A DNA stretch of 64,000 bases from contig NZ_SMCS01000002.1 in the NCBI RefSeq assembly GCF_004342265.1, positions 806,001-870,000 on the forward strand. Direction: 5' to 3'. The position numbers were made by a program, and so were the translations under genes. The notes below the pieces were generated by a model. The model was not told the DNA's origin and searched no databases. It saw only the letters and a list, made by a program, of their open reading frames with translations. Position 1 is the first letter of the stretch, and every line of letters starts with the position of its first letter. The DNA is from Luteibacter rhizovicinus (GTDB lineage: Bacteria; Pseudomonadota; Gammaproteobacteria; Xanthomonadales; Rhodanobacteraceae). This document shows, in pieces, positions 56,712-64,000 of the stretch.

Positions 56712-58137
56712 TGGTTTCGTACGGCCGGCCTGGTGGATAGCGACAGCATTGGCGGCGCTGGGCTGGTGGTTCGGGAGTGGGCTGCAACCGATATGGTGGC
56801 TGACCTGGCTCGCGCCGCTACCGGTGTTGTGGCTTGCCCCCCGGGTTCGTGCACCCTGGGCGGCGCTGGCAGCCCTTGTGGCATTTGCGGTCGGCGGTCT
56901 CAATCAGTGGGCTTATCTGCACACGTACATCGGGCTGCCCCTGCCGATCATCGTGAACGCCATCGGCATGCCCAGTGTCGCGATGACGTTATGCGTTCTG
57001 CTGTTCCGGCGACTGCTTCTACGTGGCCACATCGTGGCGGCGGCATTGGCTATGCCGACGGCATGGATCGCCGTCGAATACGTCAACAGCCTGCTTTCGC
57101 CGCATGGCACGTTCGGCAGCATCGGCTACACGCAGATGGATGCTCTTCCCATTCTTCAGGTTGCCGCCGTCACGGGCATCTGGGGCATCGGCTTCCTCGT
57201 GTTTTTGTTGCCGACCGCTATCGCAGTGCAAGTGGCGCCGCAAGCCACGAAACGCGGCCGCCTCGCGGTCGCCGCGATAGCCGTGTTATCGATCGTCGTT
57301 ACCGTCGCCTGCGGCAGCTGGCGGCTGCACGCGCCGCCTTTGACGACGCTGCGCATCGGATTGGTGTCGCTGGAAAAACCGATCCGGCCCTCCTTGAGCG
57401 ATACGGATGGTCAGACGCTGGCAGCGCGCTACGTCGACGCCATCGACCGCCTCGCGAACGAGGGTGCCCGAATAGCAGTGATTCCGGAAACATCCTTCGC
57501 CACGACCGATGCGACCGTCCCGATGTTCGTGGCGCTGGCGACGAAGCACAATATGACCGTGGGCGTCGGCATCGATTTCAAGGGCGATCCGCGCGCCGAA
57601 CGCAACATGCTGACGGTATTCCAGCCCGGCGCCATCTCGCCAGTCACATACGACAAACATCATCTGATACCCGGGTTCGAACACCAGTACACACCGGGCG
57701 ACAGCTATAGCTTACTTGCCGGCACTCCGCGCATCGGATTGGCGATTTGCAAGGATATGGATTTCCACGATACCGGCCGCGCCTATGCGTTGCGCGATGC
57801 GCAATTGCTGCTCGTACCCGCATGGGATTTCAGCATAGACGGCTGGCTTCATAGCCGCATGGCGATCATGCGTGGCGTGGAAAGCGGTTTCGCCATCGCA
57901 CGTGTGGCCCGTTCCGGCCGCCTTACGCTGAGCGACGATCGCGGTCGCGTGGTGGCAGAGGCTTCCAGCGAGAAGCACGACGCCGAACTGGTGGGCGATC
58001 TGCCCCTACACGAAACGCAAACGCTGTATGCGCGATGGGGCGACTGGTTCGTCTGGCTCGACCTGATCGCCCTGGTGGCATGGCTGGTACTGGCCTTAAG
58101 GCGCCAGAGTCCGCCAGGGACTAGTCCGCCGCGTTAG
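56695..58137 (+). CDS. Apolipoprotein N-acyltransferase-like (Lnt paralogue)
   Basis: A 480-residue membrane protein with about seven helices (1-210, and a final one LVAWLVLALRR) and a periplasmic carbon-nitrogen hydrolase domain (about 215-445). The triad is present: E265 in VIPETSFAT, K321 in YDKHHLIPG and C352 in AICKDMDF. Lnt adds the third acyl chain to lipoproteins; this protein is somewhat shorter than housekeeping Lnt and lies behind a TetR gene, so it is more likely a conditional paralogue or amidase. Its last 17 bases overlap the convergent AraC gene. MASKHDG start overlaps the TetR stop by 17 bases. Confidence 0.85.
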   Translation: MASKHDGFVRPAWWIATALAALGWWFGSGLQPIWWLTWLAPLPVLWLAPRVRAPWAALAALVAFAVGGLNQWAYLHTYIGLPLPIIVNAIGMPSVAMTLCVLLFRRLLLRGHIVAAALAMPTAWIAVEYVNSLLSPHGTFGSIGYTQMDALPILQVAAVTGIWGIGFLVFLLPTAIAVQVAPQATKRGRLAVAAIAVLSIVVTVACGSWRLHAPPLTTLRIGLVSLEKPIRPSLSDTDGQTLAARYVDAIDRLANEGARIAVIPETSFATTDATVPMFVALATKHNMTVGVGIDFKGDPRAERNMLTVFQPGAISPVTYDKHHLIPGFEHQYTPGDSYSLLAGTPRIGLAICKDMDFHDTGRAYALRDAQLLLVPAWDFSIDGWLHSRMAIMRGVESGFAIARVARSGRLTLSDDRGRVVAEASSEKHDAELVGDLPLHETQTLYARWGDWFVWLDLIALVAWLVLALRRQSPPGTSPPR

Positions 58138-59098
58138 CCTGAGTACGCAATGCACCGGGCGGCTGACCCACGATGCGTTTGAAGGCACGACTGAATGCGG
58201 CCAGCGAGCCATAGCCCAACCGGAACGCAACGGTTTCGATCGATTGCCGGTCGTGACCGATCCATTGCGTTGCCAGACGCATGCGCAACTCCGTCAGATA
58301 GCGAACGGGAGTCATGCCGGTCACGGCAAGGAAGCGCTCCGCGAACACGGAGCGGGAACTATCCATTTCCGCAGCAAGCTCCGCGACGGTCCAGTTTCTC
58401 CCCGGATCGCGATGCAGCGCGAGGATGACTTTGCCCAGCCGGGGATCGCGCAACGCTTGCACCCAGCCAGTGGCATCGCCGCAGCCGCACTCCACCCATC
58501 CGCGCACGATGAAAGCGGACACCACGTCGGCGAGCCGGGCAAGGATGCCGGCAAAGCCCGCGCGCCTGAACTGCGATTCGCGTTCCATCGCATCGAGCAT
58601 CGCGCGGAGCTCGGGATAGCGATCCAGAAGCGTGCCGACCAGCATCACCTCGGGCATGGAGGCCACGAGCAGTTGCATGCCGCCCAGATCGAACTCCATG
58701 CAACCGCTGAAGATCAGCGCACCGCTGCTGCATGAGGCCGCGTTGTCCGTGTTCGACCTGACGGCGCGAACGGTGGCGCAGAGATCGGTCGTCTCGAACA
58801 CCGCGATGTCCTGGCAGGAAACCTCCGGGGACGAGAGAAGCGCGTGCGCTCCGCTATGCGGTAACAACGCGGCGTCGCCCGTTTCCAGGCGATGAAGCGC
58901 CCCGCTGGCACTCCGCAGAAACACCGGGCCACGGCCGATGAAATGAAATTGCGCGCGCCCCGGCACGGTGCCGAAACCAAGGCCGAACGGCGGTGCCATC
59001 TCGATCCGTTTGTACTGCACGCCAACCAGTCGCATCCCCAGGAGCAGCTCGCTGGCCAGGTCGTAGGTGTCGGAAGGCTGGGACAGGGGTGTGGCCAT
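58121..59098 (-). CDS. AraC family regulator, divergent from an MFS transporter
   Basis: A 325-residue regulator of the cupin_6/AraC type. The sensor (about 10-185) has RAQFHFIGRGPVFLRSASGA and a cysteine-rich piece (NAASCSSGALIFSGCMEFDL). The HTH (about 225-320) shows ILALHRDPGRNWTVAELAAE, then SSRSVFAERFLAVTGMTPVR and VAFRLGYGSLAAFSRAFKRI. Its C-terminal region overlaps the convergent Lnt-like gene by 17 bases. The ATG at 59098 is preferred to 59140. It is divergent from the exporter at 59213, probably its target. Confidence 0.92.
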   Translation of the reverse strand: MATPLSQPSDTYDLASELLLGMRLVGVQYKRIEMAPPFGLGFGTVPGRAQFHFIGRGPVFLRSASGALHRLETGDAALLPHSGAHALLSSPEVSCQDIAVFETTDLCATVRAVRSNTDNAASCSSGALIFSGCMEFDLGGMQLLVASMPEVMLVGTLLDRYPELRAMLDAMERESQFRRAGFAGILARLADVVSAFIVRGWVECGCGDATGWVQALRDPRLGKVILALHRDPGRNWTVAELAAEMDSSRSVFAERFLAVTGMTPVRYLTELRMRLATQWIGHDRQSIETVAFRLGYGSLAAFSRAFKRIVGQPPGALRTQANAAD

Positions 59099-59212
59099 GG
59101 GAATCGGACGATTAATCAATAATTGCGGAGTCCACATCATAGACCGTCCGACGACCGCCTCCTACCCTTCGACTTCTTTTTTCGCAAACGCTTTAGAAAT
59201 GGAAGCCCATAG

Positions 59213-60412
59213 ATGAATGCATGCGTGCAAGCCACCGTGACCCCCGCGGAGGAAAAGCCCGCCTGGGGCGCCGTTTTCTCATTGTCGCTTGGCGTCTTCG
59301 GACTGGTTACGGCAGAGTTTTTACCGGCCAGCCTGCTGACGCCGATGGCGTCGAGCCTGGGTGTCACCGAAGGCATGGCGGGCCAGACGGTGACCACGAC
59401 CGCCGTCGTCGCCATGGTGACCAGTCTGTTGATCGCCACGGCGACGCGAAAGATCGACCGGCGATGGGTGTTGCTGGCTTTCTCCGTGCTGCTGATCGTC
59501 TCGAATCTGCTGGTCGCTTTCGCGCCGAACCTTTGGGCCATTCTGGCTGGCCGCGTGCTGCTTGGCGTCGCGATCGGCGGGTTCTGGACGATGTCCGCGG
59601 CAACGGCCATGCGTCTGGTGCCGGAGGCATTGGTGCCCCGGGCGCTGTCGATCATGTTCAGCGGCGTGTCCCTCGCCACGATTGCCGCCGCGCCGCTCGG
59701 CAGCTACCTCGACGGCATCATCGGCTGGCGCAATGTCTTCCTGCTGGCGGTGATTCTGGGCGTGCTGGCCCTGGTGTTGCAGCTTCTGACTCTTCCCAGG
59801 ATGGCGCCCAATGGTGCGACGCGCCTGGGCACGCTGATCGAAGTGCTGCGGCGTCCCGGCATGGGACGGGGCATGATCGCCTGCACCCTGGTGTTCACGG
59901 GCCACTTTGCCTTCTTCACCTATCTGCGTCCCTTTCTCGAAGGCGTGACAGGCGTGGGCGTGACGGGTGTTTCGGCCATCCTGCTCGGGTTCGGCGTGGC
60001 GAACTTCCTCGGCACCTCGCTAGCCGGCCTGCTGCTGGAACGAAGCTTGCGCCTGACACTGATGGTCATGCCGTTGGCGATGGCCCTCATCGGGTTCTGC
60101 CTGGTCGCGATGGGGCGGATTCCCGTTGCGCATGCCGTCCTGGTATCGCTGTGGGGCATGGCGTTCGGCGCGGTGCCCGTTGCCTGGTCCACCTGGATTA
60201 CACGGACTATTCCCGATGAGGCGGAAAGCGGTGGCGGCTTGTTCGTCGCAGCGGTGCAATTCGCCATCTCCATGGGTGCGGCCGCCGGCGGCGTCCTGTT
60301 CGACATGAGTGGCGCGAAGGGCGTATTCGGCGGAAGCGCGCTGGTTCTTTTCGCTGCGGCCCTGATCATCTCGCTGAAATTCAGAACCCAGCCGGCGCTT
60401 GCTACGTCATGA
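59213..60412 (+). CDS. MFS transporter (DHA1 type)
   Basis: A 399-residue twelve-helix transporter. The first loop shows TRKIDRRWVLLAFSVLLIVS (the GxxxDRxGR-like motif A), the fourth helix GRVLLGVAIGGFWTMSAATA, and later LGFGVANFLGTSLAGLLLER. It resembles sugar/purine-type or arabinose-efflux exporters (NepI-like). GGAAGC lies 7 bases before the ATG. The divergent AraC regulator points to inducible export or efflux of an unknown compound. Confidence 0.93.
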   Translation: MNACVQATVTPAEEKPAWGAVFSLSLGVFGLVTAEFLPASLLTPMASSLGVTEGMAGQTVTTTAVVAMVTSLLIATATRKIDRRWVLLAFSVLLIVSNLLVAFAPNLWAILAGRVLLGVAIGGFWTMSAATAMRLVPEALVPRALSIMFSGVSLATIAAAPLGSYLDGIIGWRNVFLLAVILGVLALVLQLLTLPRMAPNGATRLGTLIEVLRRPGMGRGMIACTLVFTGHFAFFTYLRPFLEGVTGVGVTGVSAILLGFGVANFLGTSLAGLLLERSLRLTLMVMPLAMALIGFCLVAMGRIPVAHAVLVSLWGMAFGAVPVAWSTWITRTIPDEAESGGGLFVAAVQFAISMGAAAGGVLFDMSGAKGVFGGSALVLFAAALIISLKFRTQPALATS

Positions 60413-60463
60413 ATGAGGCAAACGCGATCTATTGGGTCAAGGACTTCGCTATCGACGCGTACT

Positions 60464-60874
60464 TTAGCGATCCCGTGGGTGAAGGGTAATAGTGACGCTT
60501 GCCAACTTTACTGCCTGAAAATCCACCTCGCTGTCCGGCCGATAGGCGATATCGAGGTGTTGCGGATTGATCCAGGTCATTGTCACGGCTTCAAGCACAG
60601 GATACGCAGCCTTTATATGGGAAAAACTGGCGATCAGCTGATAATCGTCGCGCCCCTTCTGCACGAGCGTAACTTGGGTGGAAACCCAAGCGTTACCCGG
60701 GCCGCCTTGCTGGACGGTTTCGGCGTGCGACGTCCATCTTCCATCCTGCGATGTCGAATCCGCTTTCCAGATAACTGCCTGATCGGAGTAGCACCCCGTT
60801 AAAAGGGACGACAGCATGATCGCTGCCGCTGCACAGAGAAGTAGCCGGCCAACTGTCGCGCAACTCTTCTTCAT
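60464..60874 (-). CDS. Small lipoprotein, unknown
   Basis: A 136-residue lipoprotein starting MKKSCATVGRLLLCAAAAIM, with lipobox LLTGCYS (Cys about 27). The mature part (VSTQVTLVQKGRDDYQLIAS, FQAVKLASVTITLHPRD) is beta-rich; no family is recognised. It is convergent with the MFS gene and divergent from the helical-repeat protein at 61031. A longer frame to 60955 lacks the signal at its N-terminus. Confidence 0.75.
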   Translation of the reverse strand: MKKSCATVGRLLLCAAAAIMLSSLLTGCYSDQAVIWKADSTSQDGRWTSHAETVQQGGPGNAWVSTQVTLVQKGRDDYQLIASFSHIKAAYPVLEAVTMTWINPQHLDIAYRPDSEVDFQAVKLASVTITLHPRDR

Positions 60875-61030
60875 ACGATTCACATTACCGCCCTGGGACG
60901 CGACAGAGCGTCCCGTTCCATTGGTCATTGTAGCCGTGGGTGATGTTCCTGACATTGTCTGCTGGAATGGAAAACCGGGACGCGAATAGTTAAGCCATCT
61001 TTACCACCTTCGCCCCTTTTGGGAGAGGCC

Positions 61031-61408
61031 ATGGAAGAAGAAAGAACCAGCGTGACGTCGGCCAGGGCGCTTGTGAATCAGGCATGGTCCAGTCCGATGA
61101 GCTACGAACCCTTATGGGAAGCTCGCACCTTGCTTGAGAACGCACTAAAGGTCGATCAAGACAATGTGGTTGTTCTGACGTGTCTCGGCGCCGTGCTCTG
61201 CGATCTCCACCTGCACCCGGAAGCACGGACAGTCCTGGAGCGAGCAGTGCGGTTAGGATCAACCGATCGAAATACATTCTTCAATCTTTTCGTTGCAACG
61301 ATCGATTCCACGACCCGGAAAAATGCGCGCGCCGTACTCGACCGAGGCGCGCATCTCGATCGCAACGAAGCCACCTGGGAGGCGTATTTCGATGCGCAAG
61401 CGCGGTAG
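61031..61408 (+). CDS. Helical (TPR-like) repeat protein
   Basis: A 125-residue protein. Pairs of helices are visible (WEARTLLENALKVDQDNVVV, then LTCLGAVLCDLHLHPEARTV and LERAVRLGSTDRNTFFNLFV), spaced like tetratricopeptide repeats, a protein-interaction fold. No partner is evident. GGGAGAGG lies just before the ATG at 61031. A 36-base block shared with 14094 lies directly upstream (60986-61021). Confidence 0.7.
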   Translation: MEEERTSVTSARALVNQAWSSPMSYEPLWEARTLLENALKVDQDNVVVLTCLGAVLCDLHLHPEARTVLERAVRLGSTDRNTFFNLFVATIDSTTRKNARAVLDRGAHLDRNEATWEAYFDAQAR

Positions 61409-61491
61409 TTCATCGCGGGGATGGAAGGCTTGCTACCTGGACGAGTTTGGGCTTCGCGTTCGATCCGAATGCGGACATTGCATTACACGCA

Positions 61492-62397
61492 TCACGACTC
61501 CATCTGCTCCCGCGCATACCGCGCGGGCGGCCGTCCGACATAACGGGTGAATGCAACACTGAACGTGCTTGCGGAGCTGTAGCCAACGCGTTCCGCAACT
61601 TCGGCGATGCCACCTTCCTTCCGACGCAGCAGGTTCTTTGCCAAAGCCATGCGCCAGGCGAGCAGGTACTCCATTGGGGGGACGCCTACTGCGCGGTTGA
61701 ATCGCTCGAAGAATGCCGAGCGGGAAAGGGCTGCCTCTTTCGCCAGTTGCACAACTGTCCATGACCGGGTCGGACTTTCATGCATCCGTCGTATCGCGAC
61801 CGCGAGGCGTTCGTCGGCAAGCCCGCGCAACAGGCCTGGCGATGCCGCAGTCCCCGCCGTGGAGCGGAGGGCTTCGATGAGAAGAACTTCCAGGAGTCGT
61901 GCGAGGACGACATCCCGTGCGGGCCGCAACGCGCGCGATTCATCTCCTACAAGCTGCACGAGGGTGGCCAGCCTCCTCTCACCACGAACGTGCACGAGTT
62001 GCGGAAGCAGCGAAACCAGCAAGGCTGCATCCGGCGAACCAAAGACGCAGTAGCCAACCAGCAATCGAACGTCGGGCGGCCCACCTGGAACGCCGTGCCT
62101 GAATTCGCCGTTGAGCAACTCGACGGGAGGGGTATCGATGTCCTCCGATACTGGGGGCTCGAAGCTCGACATAGTGAAGCCATACGCCGAGGGGATCAGA
62201 ACAAAGTCGCCCTCCCGGAGGCTGATAGGTTCATGCCCGTCGACCGCCACGCGGCACGATCCGTCGAGGATCACGCAATAGAAGGGCCGCCCGGCCTCCG
62301 AGCGGCGAACGCTCCAGGAACCTGCGCAGCTGACGACCTTCGAGAACGGGGCACCCGGTTGGAGCAGCACGACTACTTCGGTGAGCGGGTCGACCAT
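61492..62397 (-). CDS. AraC family regulator, divergent from an SDR
   Basis: A 301-residue regulator of the cupin_6 type. The sensor domain (about 5-180) has GRPFYCVILDGSCRVAVDGH and SLREGDFVLIPSAYGFTMSS. The HTH region (about 200-295) has SPTRSWTVVQLAKEAALSRS, then AFFERFNRAVGVPPMEYLLA and AEVAERVGYSSASTFSVAFT. Two 9-base direct repeats 21 bases apart lie beside its start codon. The SDR gene is divergent. Confidence 0.93.
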   Translation of the reverse strand: MVDPLTEVVVLLQPGAPFSKVVSCAGSWSVRRSEAGRPFYCVILDGSCRVAVDGHEPISLREGDFVLIPSAYGFTMSSFEPPVSEDIDTPPVELLNGEFRHGVPGGPPDVRLLVGYCVFGSPDAALLVSLLPQLVHVRGERRLATLVQLVGDESRALRPARDVVLARLLEVLLIEALRSTAGTAASPGLLRGLADERLAVAIRRMHESPTRSWTVVQLAKEAALSRSAFFERFNRAVGVPPMEYLLAWRMALAKNLLRRKEGGIAEVAERVGYSSASTFSVAFTRYVGRPPARYAREQMES

Positions 62398-62401
62398 TTC
62401 C

Positions 62402-62431
62402 GGACTCCTGCAAACAAAACATGGACTCCTG
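62402..62431. promoter_or_regulatory. Direct repeats spaced like AraC sites
   Basis: GGACTCCTG occurs at 62402-62410 and again at 62423-62431, exactly 21 bases apart (two helical turns), between the AraC start codon (62397) and the divergent SDR start (62497). AraC proteins bind such direct repeats. The adjacency to the AraC start also suggests autoregulation. Confidence 0.6.
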
Positions 62432-62496
62432 ATTGTAGTAGGTCCGGCTTCCGCGACCTATCGTCTCGATACCGCAAACCATCACCAGGAGCCCCC

Positions 62497-63243
62497 ATGA
62501 AAACCGTACTGATCACCGGATGCTCGTCCGGGTTCGGCCTCGAAACCGCCCGGTACTTCCTTGATCGCGACTGGAAGGTCATCGCCACGATGCGCACACC
62601 GCGCGAGGACGTTCTGCCGCGTTCCGAGCACCTGCGTGTGCTCGCCCTCGATGTCACCGATCCGGAAAGCATCCGTCAGGCCGTGGAGGCCGCAGGGCCG
62701 ATCGACGTCCTGGTCAACAACGCAGGAATCGGCATGCTGGGTGCCCTCGAAGGCACCTCGATGGAAACGGCCCGCGATATTTTCGAAACGAACACCCTCG
62801 GGACGATGGCGATGACCCAGGCAGTGCTGCCTCAATTCAGGCAGCGCAAGGCAGGCGTCATCGTGAACGTCACGTCGAGTGTGACGTTGAAACCGCTCGC
62901 TCTGCTTTCCGTATACACCGCAAGCAAGGCGGCGGTGAACGCGTTCACGGAATCTCTTGCGCTGGAGCTCGAACCATTCAATGTTCGAGTGGGCCTGGTG
63001 CTTCCAGGACGGGCTCCGGCGACCCGCTTCGGTGAGAACGCACAGCCCCGGATACAGGGTGGCATCCCCGAGGCTTATGCCGGCTTGGCGCAGAGTGTCT
63101 TCGCGGGATGGACGCAATCGTCGTCCGCGGTTACCAGGTCGCTGGACGTGGCGGAAGCGGTGTGGCGTATGGCGAACGATCCATCGTCCCCGATTCGTGT
63201 GGCCGCCGGCGCTGACGCCCTGGCGTTGGCTGAGGCAGGTTGA
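62497..63243 (+). CDS. SDR family oxidoreductase
   Basis: A 248-residue classical short-chain dehydrogenase. The cofactor motif TGCSSGFGLETARYF (TGxxxGxG) is near the start, with VIATMRTP following, so NADP(H) is likely. NNAGIGMLG is the NNAG motif, and the catalytic SSV / YTASKAA (YxxxK about 148-152) is intact. The substrate is unknown. CAGGAG precedes the ATG at 62497. The divergent AraC regulator and repeats suggest inducible expression. A terminator-like hairpin follows. Confidence 0.94.
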   Translation: MKTVLITGCSSGFGLETARYFLDRDWKVIATMRTPREDVLPRSEHLRVLALDVTDPESIRQAVEAAGPIDVLVNNAGIGMLGALEGTSMETARDIFETNTLGTMAMTQAVLPQFRQRKAGVIVNVTSSVTLKPLALLSVYTASKAAVNAFTESLALELEPFNVRVGLVLPGRAPATRFGENAQPRIQGGIPEAYAGLAQSVFAGWTQSSSAVTRSLDVAEAVWRMANDPSSPIRVAAGADALALAEAG

Positions 63244-63249
63244 ACTCAG

Positions 63250-63278
63250 AGCGCCCCTTGATCGGGGCGCTGCGGTTT
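63250..63278 (+). terminator. Hairpin terminator after the SDR gene
   Basis: AGCGCCCC and GGGGCGCT form a perfect 8-base stem with loop TTGATC, followed by GCGGTTTCC. It lies 6 bases after the SDR stop codon. Confidence 0.7.
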
Positions 63279-63357
63279 CCGTATCGGAGATGGGAGGGGA
63301 TGACTATGCCTCGGTTACAGACATCCAGCCACTGCGGGCCGCGATCACCGCGATCGG

Positions 63358-63612
63358 ATGAAATCGACAATAACCCTGCCGCTGCTTTTCTTTGTTGAAG
63401 GAGCATTTACGCTTGAGGATCCGGATCGGAATCCTTCCGAGGATAAATTCGGACCAAGCGCTCTGAGCACCTGGACAAACGGCGATCTTTTAACCGTGCA
63501 TATGCTGGACACGAACCAGGTAAGTCGAGCACCTTCGCCATCTCAATGCTCGACGAAATCAGGAACCATGATCACCGGATACGGATACGCGAGGAGCGCC
63601 TTAGCCCCATGA
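63358..63612 (+). CDS. Small ORF of uncertain reality
   Basis: An 84-residue frame (MKSTITLPLLFFVEGAFTLE, then DPDRNPSEDKFGPSALSTWT) before the methyltransferase start; it ends by ATGA overlap with that gene. The first ~55 residues look protein-like and GC is lower here, but the rest resembles the methyltransferase leader in another frame. It may be a remnant. I give it low confidence. Confidence 0.3.
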   Translation: MKSTITLPLLFFVEGAFTLEDPDRNPSEDKFGPSALSTWTNGDLLTVHMLDTNQVSRAPSPSQCSTKSGTMITGYGYARSALAP

Positions 63613-64000
63613 AAGTGCCTGAAAGCGGAATGCCTGAGGAACAGGACTGGGCGCGGTTCTTCGATGTCGAAGGCGCGATGGATGCCTTCCTCGCCGGCGA
63701 GCGTGCCGTCAAACAAGCCGTGGAATTCGGTTGCGGCTACGGCACCTTCACCGTCGCGCTCGCGCGCCGGTCGAATGGCCACGTGACCGCGTTGGATATC
63801 GAGCCGGAGATGGTCGCGGCTACCCAGGGCAAGGCTGTACTGAACGGCACGACCAATATCCATGCGCGGCAGCGCGACTTCATCACAGGTGGCACCGGAC
63901 TGGCGGCGGCGAGTCAGACCGATGCGCTGGTTTTCAACATTCTGCACCTCGAACGGCCTCTCGCGCTTTTGCAGGAGGTGCATCGCGTCCTTCAGCCAGG
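63609..64000 (+). CDS. Class I SAM-dependent methyltransferase, 5' part
   Basis: The gene runs off the end of the window; 130 residues are visible. It begins MKVPESGMPEEQDWARFFDV, a start I know from methyltransferases of this kind, then motif I AVEFGCGYGTFTVALARR (about 36-53), GHVTALDIEPEMVAA (motif II) and the end DALVFNILHLERPLALLQEV, HRVLQP, typical of ubiE-like enzymes. An in-frame ATG at 63546 gives 21 extra residues (MLDEIRNHDHRIRIREERLS); which start is used is uncertain, as GAGGAG lies 13 bases before 63609. Substrate unknown. Confidence 0.88.
   Translation, partial: MKVPESGMPEEQDWARFFDVEGAMDAFLAGERAVKQAVEFGCGYGTFTVALARRSNGHVTALDIEPEMVAATQGKAVLNGTTNIHARQRDFITGGTGLAAASQTDALVFNILHLERPLALLQEVHRVLQP

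Noticed and set aside
60986-61021. GTTAAGC core as an integron attC site
   Set aside because: A single GTTRRRY-like core without the paired R/L boxes or cassette spacing; the matching block at 14094 lacks that core.
1-64000. tRNA, rRNA, insertion sequences, prophage or riboswitches
   Set aside because: I looked for cloverleaf-like GGTTCGAAT arms, transposase and integrase motifs and found none; only REP-type repeats are present.

Overview
The window is GC-rich chromosomal DNA of a free-living or plant/soil-associated gammaproteobacterium. The gene families point to the Rhodanobacteraceae/Xanthomonadaceae, most probably something close to Luteibacter or Dyella: TonB receptor with exported oxidase, S9 peptidase, DUF2058, LtrA, many AraC/VOC pairs, and 'GTAGGAGC..CTTG' type REP hairpins. 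This is inference from protein families and composition, not from a search. I see no rRNA, tRNA, CRISPR array, transposase or prophage. About 65 protein genes fill the window in short operons, and many regulators are transcribed divergently from the genes they probably control.

Layout. 1-3469: the end of a DUF4239-like membrane protein, a DUF2058 protein, then on the minus strand a LytS-type kinase, a LytTR regulator and a small lipoprotein. 3602-3740 is a REP hairpin element. 3769-9089: flavohaemoglobin hmp, two membrane proteins (one LtrA), an excisionase-type HTH fused to GAF, an exported methyltransferase-like protein and a VOC protein. 9166-18011: two AraC regulators beside a flavin monooxygenase and a Tat-exported hydrolase, with small stress/detoxification genes between them (VOC, ABM, GFA, lipoproteins).

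18020-27971 is the most structured region. A hybrid sensor kinase with receiver and HPt domains, a 1559-residue autotransporter with ~205-bp internal repeats, and two divergent RcsB-like response regulators lie together, suggesting a phosphorelay that controls a surface adhesin. 28016-36667 holds an acetyltransferase, a membrane protein, a broken gene remnant, an exported hydrolase and a three-gene operon of exported proteins around a kelch/galactose-oxidase-like beta-propeller. 36556-40685 is a five-gene minus-strand run: GNAT, aspartyl protease, SRPBCC, M23 peptidase, methyltransferase.

41019-45601 encodes a TonB-dependent receptor, a Tat-exported flavin amine oxidase and, overlapping it by ATGA, a small c-type cytochrome. 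I read this as an uptake plus periplasmic amine-dehydrogenase system in which the cytochrome, rather than oxygen, takes the electrons. 45642-53324 has a MipA-like porin and DUF3313 lipoprotein under a divergent TetR with a clear palindrome, an exported MBL hydrolase and YceI protein opposite a CadC-like membrane regulator, and a LysR regulator with its own palindrome. 53507-64000: S9 peptidase, the longest perfect hairpin in the window, a TetR/Lnt-like pair, AraC/MFS, a lipoprotein, a helical-repeat protein, AraC/SDR with 21-bp-spaced direct repeats, and the start of a methyltransferase.
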